DNA of 10,253 bases from an uncultured Eubacteriales bacterium (GTDB lineage Bacteria; Bacillota; Clostridia; Oscillospirales; CAG-272). Position numbers and translations under genes: made by a program. The notes below the pieces were generated by a model. The model was not told the origin of the DNA, ran no database searches, and worked only from the letters and a program-made list of their open reading frames with translations. The first letter of the stretch is position 1; every line of letters starts with the position of its first letter. The stretch lies in contig UQXK01000056.1 in the NCBI GenBank assembly GCA_900544985.1, positions 1 through 10,253 on the forward strand, read 5' to 3'. This document shows, piece after piece, positions 1 to 6,185 of this stretch.

Positions 1-1522
1 GCAAAGATAAGGTTTCCTGCGTGGATATAGACCGCTGCTTCAATGAAAACGGCGAACTGTCCGAAACGGCAAAAGAAGCGTCGGAAATGATTTTTCTTAT
101 ATGTGATTTCTTTTCTTCAACTTTGTCGCCCGCGATTTTAAAGTTTTCTTTCGCCTCTCTCTCAGAATCCTCCAAGAGAAAGAGCGCCATTTTATCATTT
201 GCGGCGGCAGAAAGAAGCTCTTCAAATTCTTTGTGCGATTTGCAGGAGAATTTTCTATATATCGCGAACGTGGTCTTTTTCAGTTTATCAGATTGTATAA
301 AACAGAAAAGCCCCGCTGTCATCGCGGCAAATGCGACGCACCACAAAACAAGCGCAACGGATATATTCCAAAACACCGCGACGGGTATCGACGCTATGCC
401 GACTACTGCCGCAAGAAGGGCAAACAATACAAAAAGCTTTTTAAAAAGTTCTCCCCTGCTTTTCGAATTTTTTGCTTTTTCCACAAGAGAATCCCTCGTC
501 TCGTCCTTGCCGAAATTCTGGAAATTATTAAGCTTCGCATTCATATCCGAAAGCCTGTTTTTTATACTTTCGACGGATTTCAAAGCGCTTCTCTTATCGC
601 TTTCGAGACTTAAAAGCTCGCCTTTTTCATCGGAAAGAAGAGTATAAAACTGCTCGTCCGTCATGCCCGTGGAAACATATCTGTCGTTTTCCATAAGGCG
701 GGCTATCTCTTTTTCGGATTCTCTGCTCTTTCTTTTTTCGTCCGTAAGTTTTATATAGCTTTTCTTTATCTCATATCTTTCATACGAAGAAAGCTCTTCG
801 GAAACATTATCGAGTCTTGCTTCCGCTTTTTCCTTTGCTTCTTTAAGATTTCTGAGCGTTCCCTCATAGTTTATTATGTTCGCGCTCGTCTTCTGCGCTT
901 CGGAAAGCCTTTCGGAGAGCTCCTCTTTTTCTTTTATAAGGTCGTATATTTTGCCGCCTTTTTTGTTTTTGTAGTAAAGAAGCACGCGCGCTTCGTCGAG
1001 TTTTTTTACGGCTTTTTTCGTATTTATATTCTCATCTGCCGAAAAAAGAATATTTTCGGACGATTCGGCAAGCTCCTTTCCTCCGGAGCGCAAACCGTCT
1101 ATCTGCCCTATGAAAGACGTGCTCTCAAATACATTTCTCGGTATTCCGAAAAAAACCTCGCCGGGAATCTCGTTTTTATGTATCTGCTTGCCTGTATTTT
1201 CATCGAAAATAAAAGAGCGGTCGCGAAATACATTCTTTCCGTCCGAATTGAGCGAAAGAGTTGCTTCCCTTTCGATTCTGTACAGATTATCCCTGTCTTT
1301 TACGACAAGAGAACCGGAACACGAATTCGTCCCCCAGCTTATAGCTTTTTCACGGTCTTCCTGATTTTGAGGAAGACCGTAAAATATAAATTTTATAAAA
1401 TCGCATATCGTCGATTTTCCGGATTCGTTTTTTCCCTCTATAATGTTTATTCCGTCGGAAAGCTCCGCTTTGAAATTCGAGATCCTGCCGTAATTTATTA
1501 TATTTATCTTTTTTATTATCAC
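1..1522 (-). CDS. YhaN-like AAA-family ATPase with coiled coil and internal membrane hairpin (3' end outside window)
   Basis: About 507 codons are open in one frame from a GTG at 1522-1520 to the left edge, so the C-terminus with Walker B and signature motifs is not visible. The start is fixed by an in-frame TAA at 1540-1538, an SD-like GAGGGA just upstream, and an N-terminus (IIKKINIINYGRISNF) typical of SMC/RecF-like ATPases. The Walker A motif GKNESGKS is at residues 30-37. A charged, Lys/Glu-rich, coiled-coil-like stretch covers roughly 150-360. A strongly hydrophobic region, probably two membrane helices, lies near 363-408, and coiled coil follows. This matches the YhaN/COG4717 family, whose members have an SbcC/Rad50-like architecture and often carry membrane segments within the coil; their biochemical role is not settled. 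It starts two bases after the yqeG stop, so the two are probably co-transcribed. No SbcD-like nuclease partner (YhaO) is visible in the window. Family call fairly sure; function unknown. Confidence 0.8.
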   Translation of the reverse strand, partial: MIIKKINIINYGRISNFKAELSDGINIIEGKNESGKSTICDFIKFIFYGLPQNQEDREKAISWGTNSCSGSLVVKDRDNLYRIEREATLSLNSDGKNVFRDRSFIFDENTGKQIHKNEIPGEVFFGIPRNVFESTSFIGQIDGLRSGGKELAESSENILFSADENINTKKAVKKLDEARVLLYYKNKKGGKIYDLIKEKEELSERLSEAQKTSANIINYEGTLRNLKEAKEKAEARLDNVSEELSSYERYEIKKSYIKLTDEKRKSRESEKEIARLMENDRYVSTGMTDEQFYTLLSDEKGELLSLESDKRSALKSVESIKNRLSDMNAKLNNFQNFGKDETRDSLVEKAKNSKSRGELFKKLFVLFALLAAVVGIASIPVAVFWNISVALVLWCVAFAAMTAGLFCFIQSDKLKKTTFAIYRKFSCKSHKEFEELLSAAANDKMALFLLEDSEREAKENFKIAGDKVEEKKSHIRKIISDASFAVSDSSPFSLKQRSISTQETLSL

Positions 1523-1524
1523 AG

Positions 1525-2043
1525 TTATTCCCTCGCTTTACGGCGTTTTTCTCTTCTTTTATACGCACGTATAAAAGGTTTTTCGCAAAGTCTTTTGAAC
1601 TTAAAAAACAGATTTTCCTTATACTTCAACGGTGTGACAAGCACGGACAAAGCGCCCGCGCGCGACGCACACAGCACATCTGTAAATATCTGATCCCCTA
1701 TAACGGCGCATTCCGAAGGTTTTACGGAAAAAGAATCGCAGGCGGTCATTACCGCCTTTCTCGACGGTTTGCCGCTTTCGTACATCGTAAGTACGCCGAG
1801 CTTTTCATTGAATCTGTCCACGCGCTCTTTATGATTGTTGGAAGCAATGGCGATTTTAAGCCCTGCCTCTTCCATACCTCTTATCCACGATATGACCTCT
1901 TGCGTCGGCTCTTCCATTCCGTATGTAACAAGCGTATTGTCTATATCGAGCACAAGCGCTCTTATATTTTTGGATATAAAAAAATCCGGCGTTATATCGT
2001 ATATGTTTCCGAACATAATGTCGGGCACAAAATAGTTTTTCAT
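1525..2043 (-). CDS. yqeG: YqeG family HAD-IIIA-type phosphatase
   Basis: A 172-residue soluble HAD hydrolase of the length usual for YqeG. Visible motifs: motif I DIDNTL (nucleophile D33, acid/base D35), motif II serine in ASNN (S68), motif III lysine in SGKPSRKA (K92), and motif IV GDQIFTD (D117, D122). No large cap domain is present, as expected for subclass III. The N-terminus with F-x-P-D-I-M and I-Y-D-I is characteristic of YqeG proteins. The C-terminus is strongly basic (KRREKRRKARE). The family is widespread in Firmicutes, where it often lies near ribosome-assembly GTPase and NAD-biosynthesis genes; its substrate is not established. An SD-like GGAG lies just upstream of the ATG at 2043-2041. 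It is the first gene of a two-gene unit with the YhaN-like ATPase and has its own promoter upstream. Confidence 0.9.
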   Translation of the reverse strand: MKNYFVPDIMFGNIYDITPDFFISKNIRALVLDIDNTLVTYGMEEPTQEVISWIRGMEEAGLKIAIASNNHKERVDRFNEKLGVLTMYESGKPSRKAVMTACDSFSVKPSECAVIGDQIFTDVLCASRAGALSVLVTPLKYKENLFFKFKRLCEKPFIRAYKRREKRRKARE

Positions 2044-2109
2044 ATCTTTCTCCGTTTCGCGGTCACGCTTTTTTACAAAAAAACAAAAATAAAATATCAG
2101 ATATATTTT

Positions 2110-2139
2110 ATCATAAATCCGTCTCTATTACCATAGCAA
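2110..2139 (-). promoter_or_regulatory. Candidate sigma-A promoter for yqeG-ATPase unit
   Basis: On the minus strand, TTGCTA (2139-2134) and TATGAT (2115-2110) are separated by 18 bases and lie about 70 bases upstream of the yqeG start. The match is moderate (4 of 6 at -35, 5 of 6 at -10). The position in a divergent AT-rich gap supports it. Confidence 0.45.
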
Positions 2140-2284
2140 TTTAAGCTATTGCGAAAAATTATTTTTTCATTCTCCCGCGCTTCTTATCATGGGGTATACA
2201 AGCGGCTTTGAGGTGACAACATCTTCAAAGCAACGCGCCTTTTTTCGATTTGAATTTTGAGAAGATATTTTTGTTTTTCCGTTG

Positions 2285-2313
2285 TTGAATATAGTTTTAT
2301 TTTATGTTATATT
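2285..2313 (+). promoter_or_regulatory. Candidate sigma-A promoter for the membrane-protein gene
   Basis: TTGAAT (2285-2290) and TATATT (2308-2313) are separated by 17 bases, 33 bases ahead of the ATG at 2347. The -10 matches 5 of 6 consensus bases and the -35 matches 4 of 6. The spacer is AT-rich. This is the only good candidate on this strand before the gene. Confidence 0.5.
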
Positions 2314-2335
2314 TATTATGATTTAAAAACAAAAT

Positions 2336-2342
2336 AAGGAGG
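2336..2342 (+). promoter_or_regulatory. Strong ribosome binding site AAGGAGG
   Basis: A perfect AAGGAGG four bases before the ATG at 2347. It fixes the start of the two-helix membrane protein. Confidence 0.8.
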
Positions 2343-2346
2343 TCAT

Positions 2347-2940
2347 ATGTTAAAATCCTTTCGCACAATAAAAAAAGAGATAGACACAAGAAAAAAATTC
2401 ATGTCGCATGAACGCGACGAAGAAGGAAGAACCGTAATAGATCTCAGAGTTATAGACGACAATGATTTTCTCTCTCCGTACAGCACGGAAAATCACAACG
2501 TGATATCGGGAGAAATATCCGAATTCATCGAGAGCAGTCTCTATTCCGTCCCGCACAACGAACGAATACGCCTGCGTATACATTCAGACAATATAACGGA
2601 AGAAGAGCAAAAAGAGTACACAAAGGCTATACACTGCTATTATGAGGACAGATTTAAAAATTCGTCTTTCGAAAAGAAAAAGCTTATCGGCGTCGCGTCT
2701 ATAATGACGCTTGTAGCCGTCATGGCGCTTGTATTCATGATATGGCTCGAAGTAACGGAAAGGTCCTCCCCCGTATTCTCCGAGATAGTGGACATATTCG
2801 CATGGGTATTCATGTGGGAAGCCGTTGATATATTCTTTTTGCAGTGTGCTATGCTAAGGTTTAAACAGCGCAGATATCTCGCTCTTGCCGACAGCGTGAT
2901 AGAATACGTCCCTTTAATCGGCAAAAAACAGACTGCATAA
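2347..2940 (+). CDS. Conserved hypothetical two-helix membrane protein
   Basis: 197 residues, start fixed by AAGGAGG four bases upstream. The N-terminal ~110 residues are hydrophilic and charged, probably a soluble cytoplasmic domain, with distinctive patches VIDLRVIDDNDFLSPYS (about 30-46), VISGEISEFIESS (52-64) and RIRLRIHSDNITEEE (73-87). Two hydrophobic helices follow at roughly 113-134 and 146-166, separated by a short loop; the second contains acidic and Trp residues (FAWVFMWEAVDIFF). A short basic tail (RFKQRRY) suggests that both termini face the cytoplasm. I recall similar proteins of unknown function in other gut Clostridia but cannot name a family or function. No signal peptide, enzyme motif or lipobox is visible. 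No terminator separates it from the dehydrogenase gene 135 bases downstream, so read-through is possible. Confidence 0.75.
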   Translation: MLKSFRTIKKEIDTRKKFMSHERDEEGRTVIDLRVIDDNDFLSPYSTENHNVISGEISEFIESSLYSVPHNERIRLRIHSDNITEEEQKEYTKAIHCYYEDRFKNSSFEKKKLIGVASIMTLVAVMALVFMIWLEVTERSSPVFSEIVDIFAWVFMWEAVDIFFLQCAMLRFKQRRYLALADSVIEYVPLIGKKQTA

Positions 2941-3075
2941 GCGGCAAGTTGCCACCCCTCAATCGGCTCGGCTACCATCATCTTTGCTCATCACAACATA
3001 TAAAATGACAATATCCGTTTCAAGAAAATCACATGATATAAAACAGCGCGGCATACCACGCAAAAAGGAGATTTT

Positions 3076-3855
3076 ATGAAAAAAATAGCCGTCATAACCG
3101 GCGCGTCAAGCGGAATAGGAAAAGAATTCGCAACAAGAATTTCCGCATACGGCGAACTTGACGAGGTCTGGGTCATCGCAAGAAATCTGCAAAAGCTCGA
3201 AGAATTAAGAAGCAAAATTCCGTTTTCTTTAAAGACAATATCGCTTGATCTTTCGAAAAACGAAAGCTTCGAAGAATATGAAAAATTATTATCGGAAGAA
3301 AAGCCGTTTATAAAGCTGCTGATAAATTGCAGCGGATTCGGAAAATTTCAGGCGACGGAAAAAATCCCCGTGTCGGAAAACCTGAACATGGTAAATTTAA
3401 ACTGCGCGGCGCTTCTTGCAATGACTCAAATATCACTTAAATACATGGGCAAAGGCTCCGATATAATAGAAATTTCGAGCGTGGCGGCATACCAGCCGGT
3501 GCCTTATATAAATGTTTACGCCGCAACAAAAGCGTTCGTTTTAAGCTTTTCGAGAGGACTTTCGAGAGAAGTAAAAAGCCGCGGTATACACGTTATGGCG
3601 GTATGCCCTTTCTGGACAAAGACAAATTTCTTCGACCGCGCGATAAATAAAAAAGACGGAGACGTCATAGTAAAAAAATATGCCGCTATGTATACGCCCG
3701 CTAATATAGTAACAAAGGCTTACCGCGACATAAAGAAGAAAAACAAAGAAGTGAGCATGTACGGTGCCGTAGCAAAACTGCAAACATTCGCGGCAAAAAT
3801 AATGCCGCATAAATTTGTAATGAGCGTATGGCAAAAACAGCAGAAATTAAAATGA
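3076..3855 (+). CDS. Short-chain dehydrogenase/reductase (SDR family)
   Basis: 259 residues, the normal length for a classical SDR. The Rossmann cofactor motif TGASSGIG is at residues 8-15. NCSGFG at 84-89 replaces the usual NNAG. N109 lies in VNLNCAAL. The catalytic set is S135 (EISSVAAY), Y148 and K152 (VYAATKAF), with normal spacing. The PG motif after the sixth strand reads CPFWTKTNF (177-185), so Pro is kept but Gly is replaced by Phe, as in the YqjQ/DltE-like subgroup. A substrate cannot be deduced; an NAD(P)-dependent oxidoreductase acting on an alcohol or ketone is the safe call. SD AAGGAG lies five bases before the ATG. Its TGA overlaps the preferred ATG of the radical SAM gene (ATGA), so the two are probably translationally coupled. 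No convincing -35/-10 pair was found in the 135 bases upstream, which suggests co-transcription with the preceding membrane protein. Confidence 0.9.
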   Translation: MKKIAVITGASSGIGKEFATRISAYGELDEVWVIARNLQKLEELRSKIPFSLKTISLDLSKNESFEEYEKLLSEEKPFIKLLINCSGFGKFQATEKIPVSENLNMVNLNCAALLAMTQISLKYMGKGSDIIEISSVAAYQPVPYINVYAATKAFVLSFSRGLSREVKSRGIHVMAVCPFWTKTNFFDRAINKKDGDVIVKKYAAMYTPANIVTKAYRDIKKKNKEVSMYGAVAKLQTFAAKIMPHKFVMSVWQKQQKLK

Positions 3856-4763
3856 AAGAATTACATTCTCTTTACAAAAACTGCACGCTCTGCCCCAGAA
3901 ATTGCAAAAAGGACAGGCTTTCGGGAGAAATCGGCGTATGCGGAGTCGATTCCGAAATACGCGTTGCCCGCGCCGCTCTACATATGTGGGAAGAACCGCC
4001 GATAAGCGGAACAAACGGATCGGGAACAGTGTTTTTTTCGGGATGTTCTCTATCCTGCGTTTTTTGCCAAAACAGCGATATATCCCATAAAAGAAACGGT
4101 AAAAAAATAAGCCGTGAAAGACTTGCGGAAATTTTTCTCGAACTTCAAGAAAAAGGCGCGCACAATATAAATCTTGTCACTCCGACACATTTTATTCCTG
4201 ATATAGTAGAAGCGCTCGATAACGCAAAGGCGGCAGGATTAAGGCTTCCGATAGTGTACAACACAGGCGGATACGAAAATGTTGAAACGCTTGGGCTTTT
4301 AGACGGATATATAGATATCTATCTTCCGGATTTCAAATACGAAAGAAAAGATATCGCCTTGAAATATTCTCATGCCGCAGACTACCCGGAAAAAGCCAAG
4401 CTCGCGCTTTCAGAGATGGTAAGACAGACGGGAAAACCCACATTCGACAAAAACGGAATCATGCAAAAGGGCGTTATAGTCCGCCATCTTGTCCTGCCGG
4501 GGTACACAAACGATTCGATGAACGTTATAAAGTATCTCTATTCCACATACAAAGACGATATATACATAAGTATAATGAACCAATATACGCCGCGTGAAGC
4601 CATAAAAGAGATCTTTCCTGAAATATCGCGAAAGCTCACCACATACGAATATCAAAAGGTGGTCGAATATGCAAAGAGTATCGGTGTAAAAAACGGTTTT
4701 ACCCAATACGGAGAAACAGCAAAGGAAAGCTTTATACCGAATTTCGATTATACGGGAGTATAA
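3852..4763 (+). CDS. Radical SAM protein, PflX/COG1313-like
   Basis: 303 residues from the preferred ATG at 3852; a further in-frame ATG at 3828 would add eight residues and overlap the SDR gene by 28 bases. I prefer 3852 because it forms an ATGA junction with the SDR stop and places the first Cys about ten residues in, as in homologues; neither start has a clear SD. An N-terminal Cys cluster (CTLCPRNC ... GVC) precedes the radical SAM CxxxCxxC motif in FSGCSLSCVFCQN (about residues 65-72), which binds the 4Fe-4S cluster that cleaves S-adenosylmethionine. Other typical segments are NINLVTPTHF, YNTGGYE and YLPDFKY, and MNQYTP in the C-terminal half. This pattern fits uncharacterised proteins related to pyruvate formate-lyase activases (often named PflX). 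No glycyl-radical enzyme is adjacent, so the target is unknown. The stop is followed at once by repeat unit A. Confidence 0.88.
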   Translation: MKELHSLYKNCTLCPRNCKKDRLSGEIGVCGVDSEIRVARAALHMWEEPPISGTNGSGTVFFSGCSLSCVFCQNSDISHKRNGKKISRERLAEIFLELQEKGAHNINLVTPTHFIPDIVEALDNAKAAGLRLPIVYNTGGYENVETLGLLDGYIDIYLPDFKYERKDIALKYSHAADYPEKAKLALSEMVRQTGKPTFDKNGIMQKGVIVRHLVLPGYTNDSMNVIKYLYSTYKDDIYISIMNQYTPREAIKEIFPEISRKLTTYEYQKVVEYAKSIGVKNGFTQYGETAKESFIPNFDYTGV

Positions 4764-4980
4764 CCTACTTTTCTTTCGAAGAAAAGTAGGCAAAAGAACA
4801 CACCTTTCTTATAAGAAAGGTGTGCCAAAGAATTTCCTAACGAATATATCGATTTATTGTGGCAAAAGTTTTTGAAGTTTCACAAGAAACTTTTTACAAA
4901 AAGTTTCTTGTGTCAGGGCTTGGGGCAGACGCCCCAACATTCAATGCACACAAAAAGCACGGCATTGCCGTGCTTTTTTC
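4764..4980 (+). repeat. Hairpin-array repeat, unit A (h1-h2-linker-h3-h4-h5)
   Basis: A non-coding chain of five hairpins starting one base after the radical SAM stop codon. h1: 4764-4790, 12-bp arms CCTACTTTTCTT/AAGAAAAGTAGG. h2: 4799-4824, a perfect 26-base palindrome with half-site CACACCTTTCTTA. Linker: 4825-4880. h3: 4881-4912, 15-bp arms starting CACAAGAAAC. h4: 4920-4937, TTGGGGC/GCCCCAA with an AGAC loop. h5: 4952-4978, an intrinsic terminator. Units C and D repeat the same order; B and B' repeat parts of it. The unit fills almost the whole gap between the convergent radical SAM and yunB genes. It has no ORF of its own; short open frames through it are translations of the palindromes. 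It could be a REP/MITE-like non-autonomous element or a structured 3' UTR module. Confidence 0.85.
4952..4979. terminator. Bidirectional intrinsic terminator (h5 of unit A)
   Basis: Stem AAAAAGCACGGC/GCCGTGCTTTTT with an ATT loop, preceded by an A-run and followed by six Ts, so it can end transcription on both strands. It sits 189 bases after the radical SAM stop and 13 bases beyond the yunB stop, where convergent transcripts meet. Confidence 0.85.
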
Positions 4981-4991
4981 TCTCCCACAAA

Positions 4992-5621
4992 TTATTGCCA
5001 GTAAAGCGTGGGAACATCTCCCACTATCAGCATTTCGGCAATCGAAACATTAGTGTCCACATCTATCGTAACCGTAGAGATGAGCATGACGGCGGTAATC
5101 CCGACGCTCACCTCCATATTCATTTTATAATTTGTCTGATTTATTCCGGCTGAACAAAAATCGCTTTTTACGGCTGTCTCTATTCCGCCTACGGGAACAA
5201 CGTCCGCGGTAAAATAATATTGGGATTTCCCGAAAATGATCACATCGTCAAATACATTGGAAATATCGACATAAACATCGTATTTCGAAAGCGCATCCAG
5301 CTTTTCCGATATGCGGCGCGAGACGTCGGCGCGAAGCATATTCACCTTTACGGAATCTATCAGAAGAGAACGCACTTTTCCTTCTCCGCTCTCGGAGAGA
5401 GTCATTATATTCTTGTAATCGCCGAGCGACATACTCTCATAAATCGATTCGTTTATTATTTTTGTTATTCTGTTTTTTAATTCCTCTTCGACAATATCGC
5501 TTACGATCACATCGAGTTTTTTATTGAGCCACCGGATAAACATCGCAGAAATCAAAAGCAACAGCAAAAAAACAGCCGCAATACGCCTGAATATACGTTT
5601 CTTTCCGTTTTTAACGCACAC
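4992..5621 (-). CDS. yunB: Sporulation protein YunB
   Basis: 209 residues from the GTG at 5621. One hydrophobic membrane anchor (about 15-30, AAVFLLLLLISAMFI) follows a basic N-terminus. A helical segment (EEELKNRITKIINESIYE) and a domain ending TNVSIAEMLIVGDVPTLYWQ come next; this C-terminal pattern (isoleucine/valine-rich strands, then IAE-x-x-IVG-x-VP) is diagnostic for YunB, a mother-cell (sigma-E regulon) protein needed for efficient sporulation in Bacillus subtilis. GTG 5621 is chosen because GGGAGGT lies eight bases upstream. An in-frame ATG at 5648 lacks an SD, and the frame open further upstream, to 5834, is read-through of repeat unit B. A sigma-E-like -10 (CATATAAC, 5666-5659) lies just upstream but its -35 is poor. 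The gene is monocistronic, bounded by terminators on both sides. Its presence implies an endospore-forming lineage. Confidence 0.85.
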   Translation of the reverse strand: MCVKNGKKRIFRRIAAVFLLLLLISAMFIRWLNKKLDVIVSDIVEEELKNRITKIINESIYESMSLGDYKNIMTLSESGEGKVRSLLIDSVKVNMLRADVSRRISEKLDALSKYDVYVDISNVFDDVIIFGKSQYYFTADVVPVGGIETAVKSDFCSAGINQTNYKMNMEVSVGITAVMLISTVTIDVDTNVSIAEMLIVGDVPTLYWQ

Positions 5622-5628
5622 GGATATG

Positions 5629-5635
5629 ACCTCCC
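5629..5635 (-). promoter_or_regulatory. Ribosome binding site that decides the yunB start
   Basis: GGGAGGT on the minus strand, eight bases before GTG 5621. It falls inside the longer reading frame from ATG 5648, which itself lacks an SD, so translation most likely begins at the GTG. Confidence 0.65.
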
Positions 5636-5715
5636 GACGAAAAGACATTATACTTTCAGTTATATGTTTTTGCCGAGAATTTGTGAAAAACATGATATAA
5701 ACGGAGAAATAAAAG

Positions 5716-5742
5716 AAAAGCACGGCAATATGCCGTGCTTTT
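5716..5742 (-). terminator. Intrinsic terminator h5 of unit B, upstream of yunB
   Basis: Stem AAAAGCACGGCA/TGCCGTGCTTTT, loop ATA, with a T-run on both strands. It would stop read-through from the nusB-ispA operon from entering yunB, leaving yunB under its own (sporulation) promoter. Confidence 0.75.
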
Positions 5743-5850
5743 TGCGTTCGTTGAATGTTGGGGCTATCCGCCCCAAACCCGGACACAAAGGACTTTTCGT
5801 GAAAAGTCCTTTGGAATCTCAAAAGCTTCGCCAAAATAAAGTGGTGTAGT
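5716..5850 (-). repeat. Hairpin-array repeat, unit B (h5-h4-h3-linker, lacks h1 and h2)
   Basis: Same element as unit A in opposite orientation and shortened. h5: 5716-5742 (AAAAGCACGGCA/TGCCGTGCTTTT). h4: 5758-5776 (TTGGGGC/GCCCCAA, loop TATCC). h3: 5786-5813 (CAAAGGACTTTTC/GAAAAGTCCTTTG). Then a linker whose complement reads CCACTTTATTTTGG, shared with unit D. Where h2 and h1 should follow, the sequence instead joins unit B' head to head near 5846-5856. The h3 stem differs from that of A and D at three positions, all compensated on the other arm. Confidence 0.8.
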
Positions 5851-5943
5851 TGTGGGAAAGTTTTGCGGATTTTTAAGGGGCTTTTTCAAAAGCCCCTTGA
5901 AGCAAGGTCCCCTCACGGCAGTTCCAACATATTACGAAAAAAT
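5851..5943 (+). repeat. Hairpin-array repeat, unit B' (linker-h3-degenerate h4)
   Basis: A partial, diverged unit in forward orientation, back to back with B and running into the h5 of unit C. Its linker (GGGAAAGTTTTGCGG) resembles the end of the unit A linker. Its h3 equivalent is at 5875-5898, AAGGGGCTTTT/AAAAGCCCCTT, a third stem version that is still perfectly paired. h4 is degenerate, but its flank GTTCCAACATATT (about 5921-5933) matches the complement of the sequence following h5 in unit D. Assignment is by eye and less certain than for the full units. Confidence 0.6.
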
Positions 5944-5971
5944 AAAAAACGCGGAGAAATCCGCGTTTTTT
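5944..5971 (-). terminator. Intrinsic terminator of the nusB-ispA operon (h5 of unit C)
   Basis: Stem AAAAAACGCGGA/TCCGCGTTTTTT with a four-base loop and a six-T tail on both strands. It is the first strong terminator after the ispA stop, 211 bases downstream. Confidence 0.85.
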
Positions 5972-6185
5972 CGTGTGCATTGAATGTTGGGGCTTCCGCC
6001 CCAAACCCGGACACAAAGGACTTTTCGAGAAAAGTCCTTTGGAAACCCAAAAGCTTTCGCAAAAATAAAGTGCGTGTTTCGGTGGGAAATTCTTTTGCTT
6101 ACTTTTCTTATAAGAAAAGTAAGTGCGAAATTCTTTGGCACACCTTTCTTATAAGAAAGGTGTGTTCTTTTGCCTGCTTTTCTTA
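5944..6185 (-). repeat. Hairpin-array repeat, unit C (most complete copy, 3' UTR of ispA)
   Basis: Read in the direction of the ispA transcript: half an h1 next to the ispA stop; h2, a perfect 26-base palindrome (6139-6164) identical to that of unit A; an extra full h1, also a perfect 26-base palindrome (6098-6123); a linker; h3 (6014-6041, CAAAGGACTTTTC arms); h4 (5987-6004, TTGGGGC/GCCCCAA); and terminator h5 (5944-5971). Ten bases ATAAGAAAAG of the h1 half include the ispA TAA, so the repeat overlaps the end of the gene. Compared with unit A it carries an additional h1 between h2 and the linker. Confidence 0.85.

Larger units (their letters stand above)
2044..2346. other. Divergent intergenic region
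   Basis: A 303-base AT-rich gap between the divergent yqeG and the membrane-protein gene. It holds one candidate promoter per strand (listed separately). In its middle, 2205-2231 can form a hairpin: arms GCTTTGA and TCAAAGC, continued by GGTG pairing with CATC across one bulged T, with an ACAA loop. A T-run begins at 2240, eight bases after the stem, which is further than in a normal intrinsic terminator. A weak inverted repeat ATAGC...GCTAT (2133-2149) overlaps the -35 of the yqeG promoter and could be an operator. No gene is seen here. Confidence 0.5.

Noticed and set aside
21..647. A 208-codon open frame on the plus strand
   Set aside because: It lies opposite the YhaN-like ATPase coding frame, has no SD, and its sequence is low-complexity Ser/Leu/Phe typical of an antisense shadow.
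1178..1693. A 171-codon plus-strand open frame across the ATPase/yqeG junction
   Set aside because: Both genes beneath it have clear motifs; the antisense frame has none and no initiation signal.
2941..3075. Promoter or terminator between the membrane protein and the SDR gene
   Set aside because: Two TATAAA-like boxes have no -35 at a suitable distance, and the small GGCAA/TTGCC repeat near 2942-2953 has no T-run.
5659..5688. Sigma-E promoter for yunB
   Set aside because: The -10-like CATATAAC is reasonable, but the sequence 14 bases upstream (TTTCACAA) is a poor -35, so it is not called as a feature.
5622..5834. N-terminal extension of yunB to an ATG at 5834
   Set aside because: The extra residues up to 5649 are translation of repeat unit B, and those from 5648 to 5622 lack an SD before their ATG.
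4764..6185. CRISPR array or tandem repeat
   Set aside because: The palindromes are of different kinds in a fixed order, with unequal spacing and alternating orientation, and no cas genes are present.
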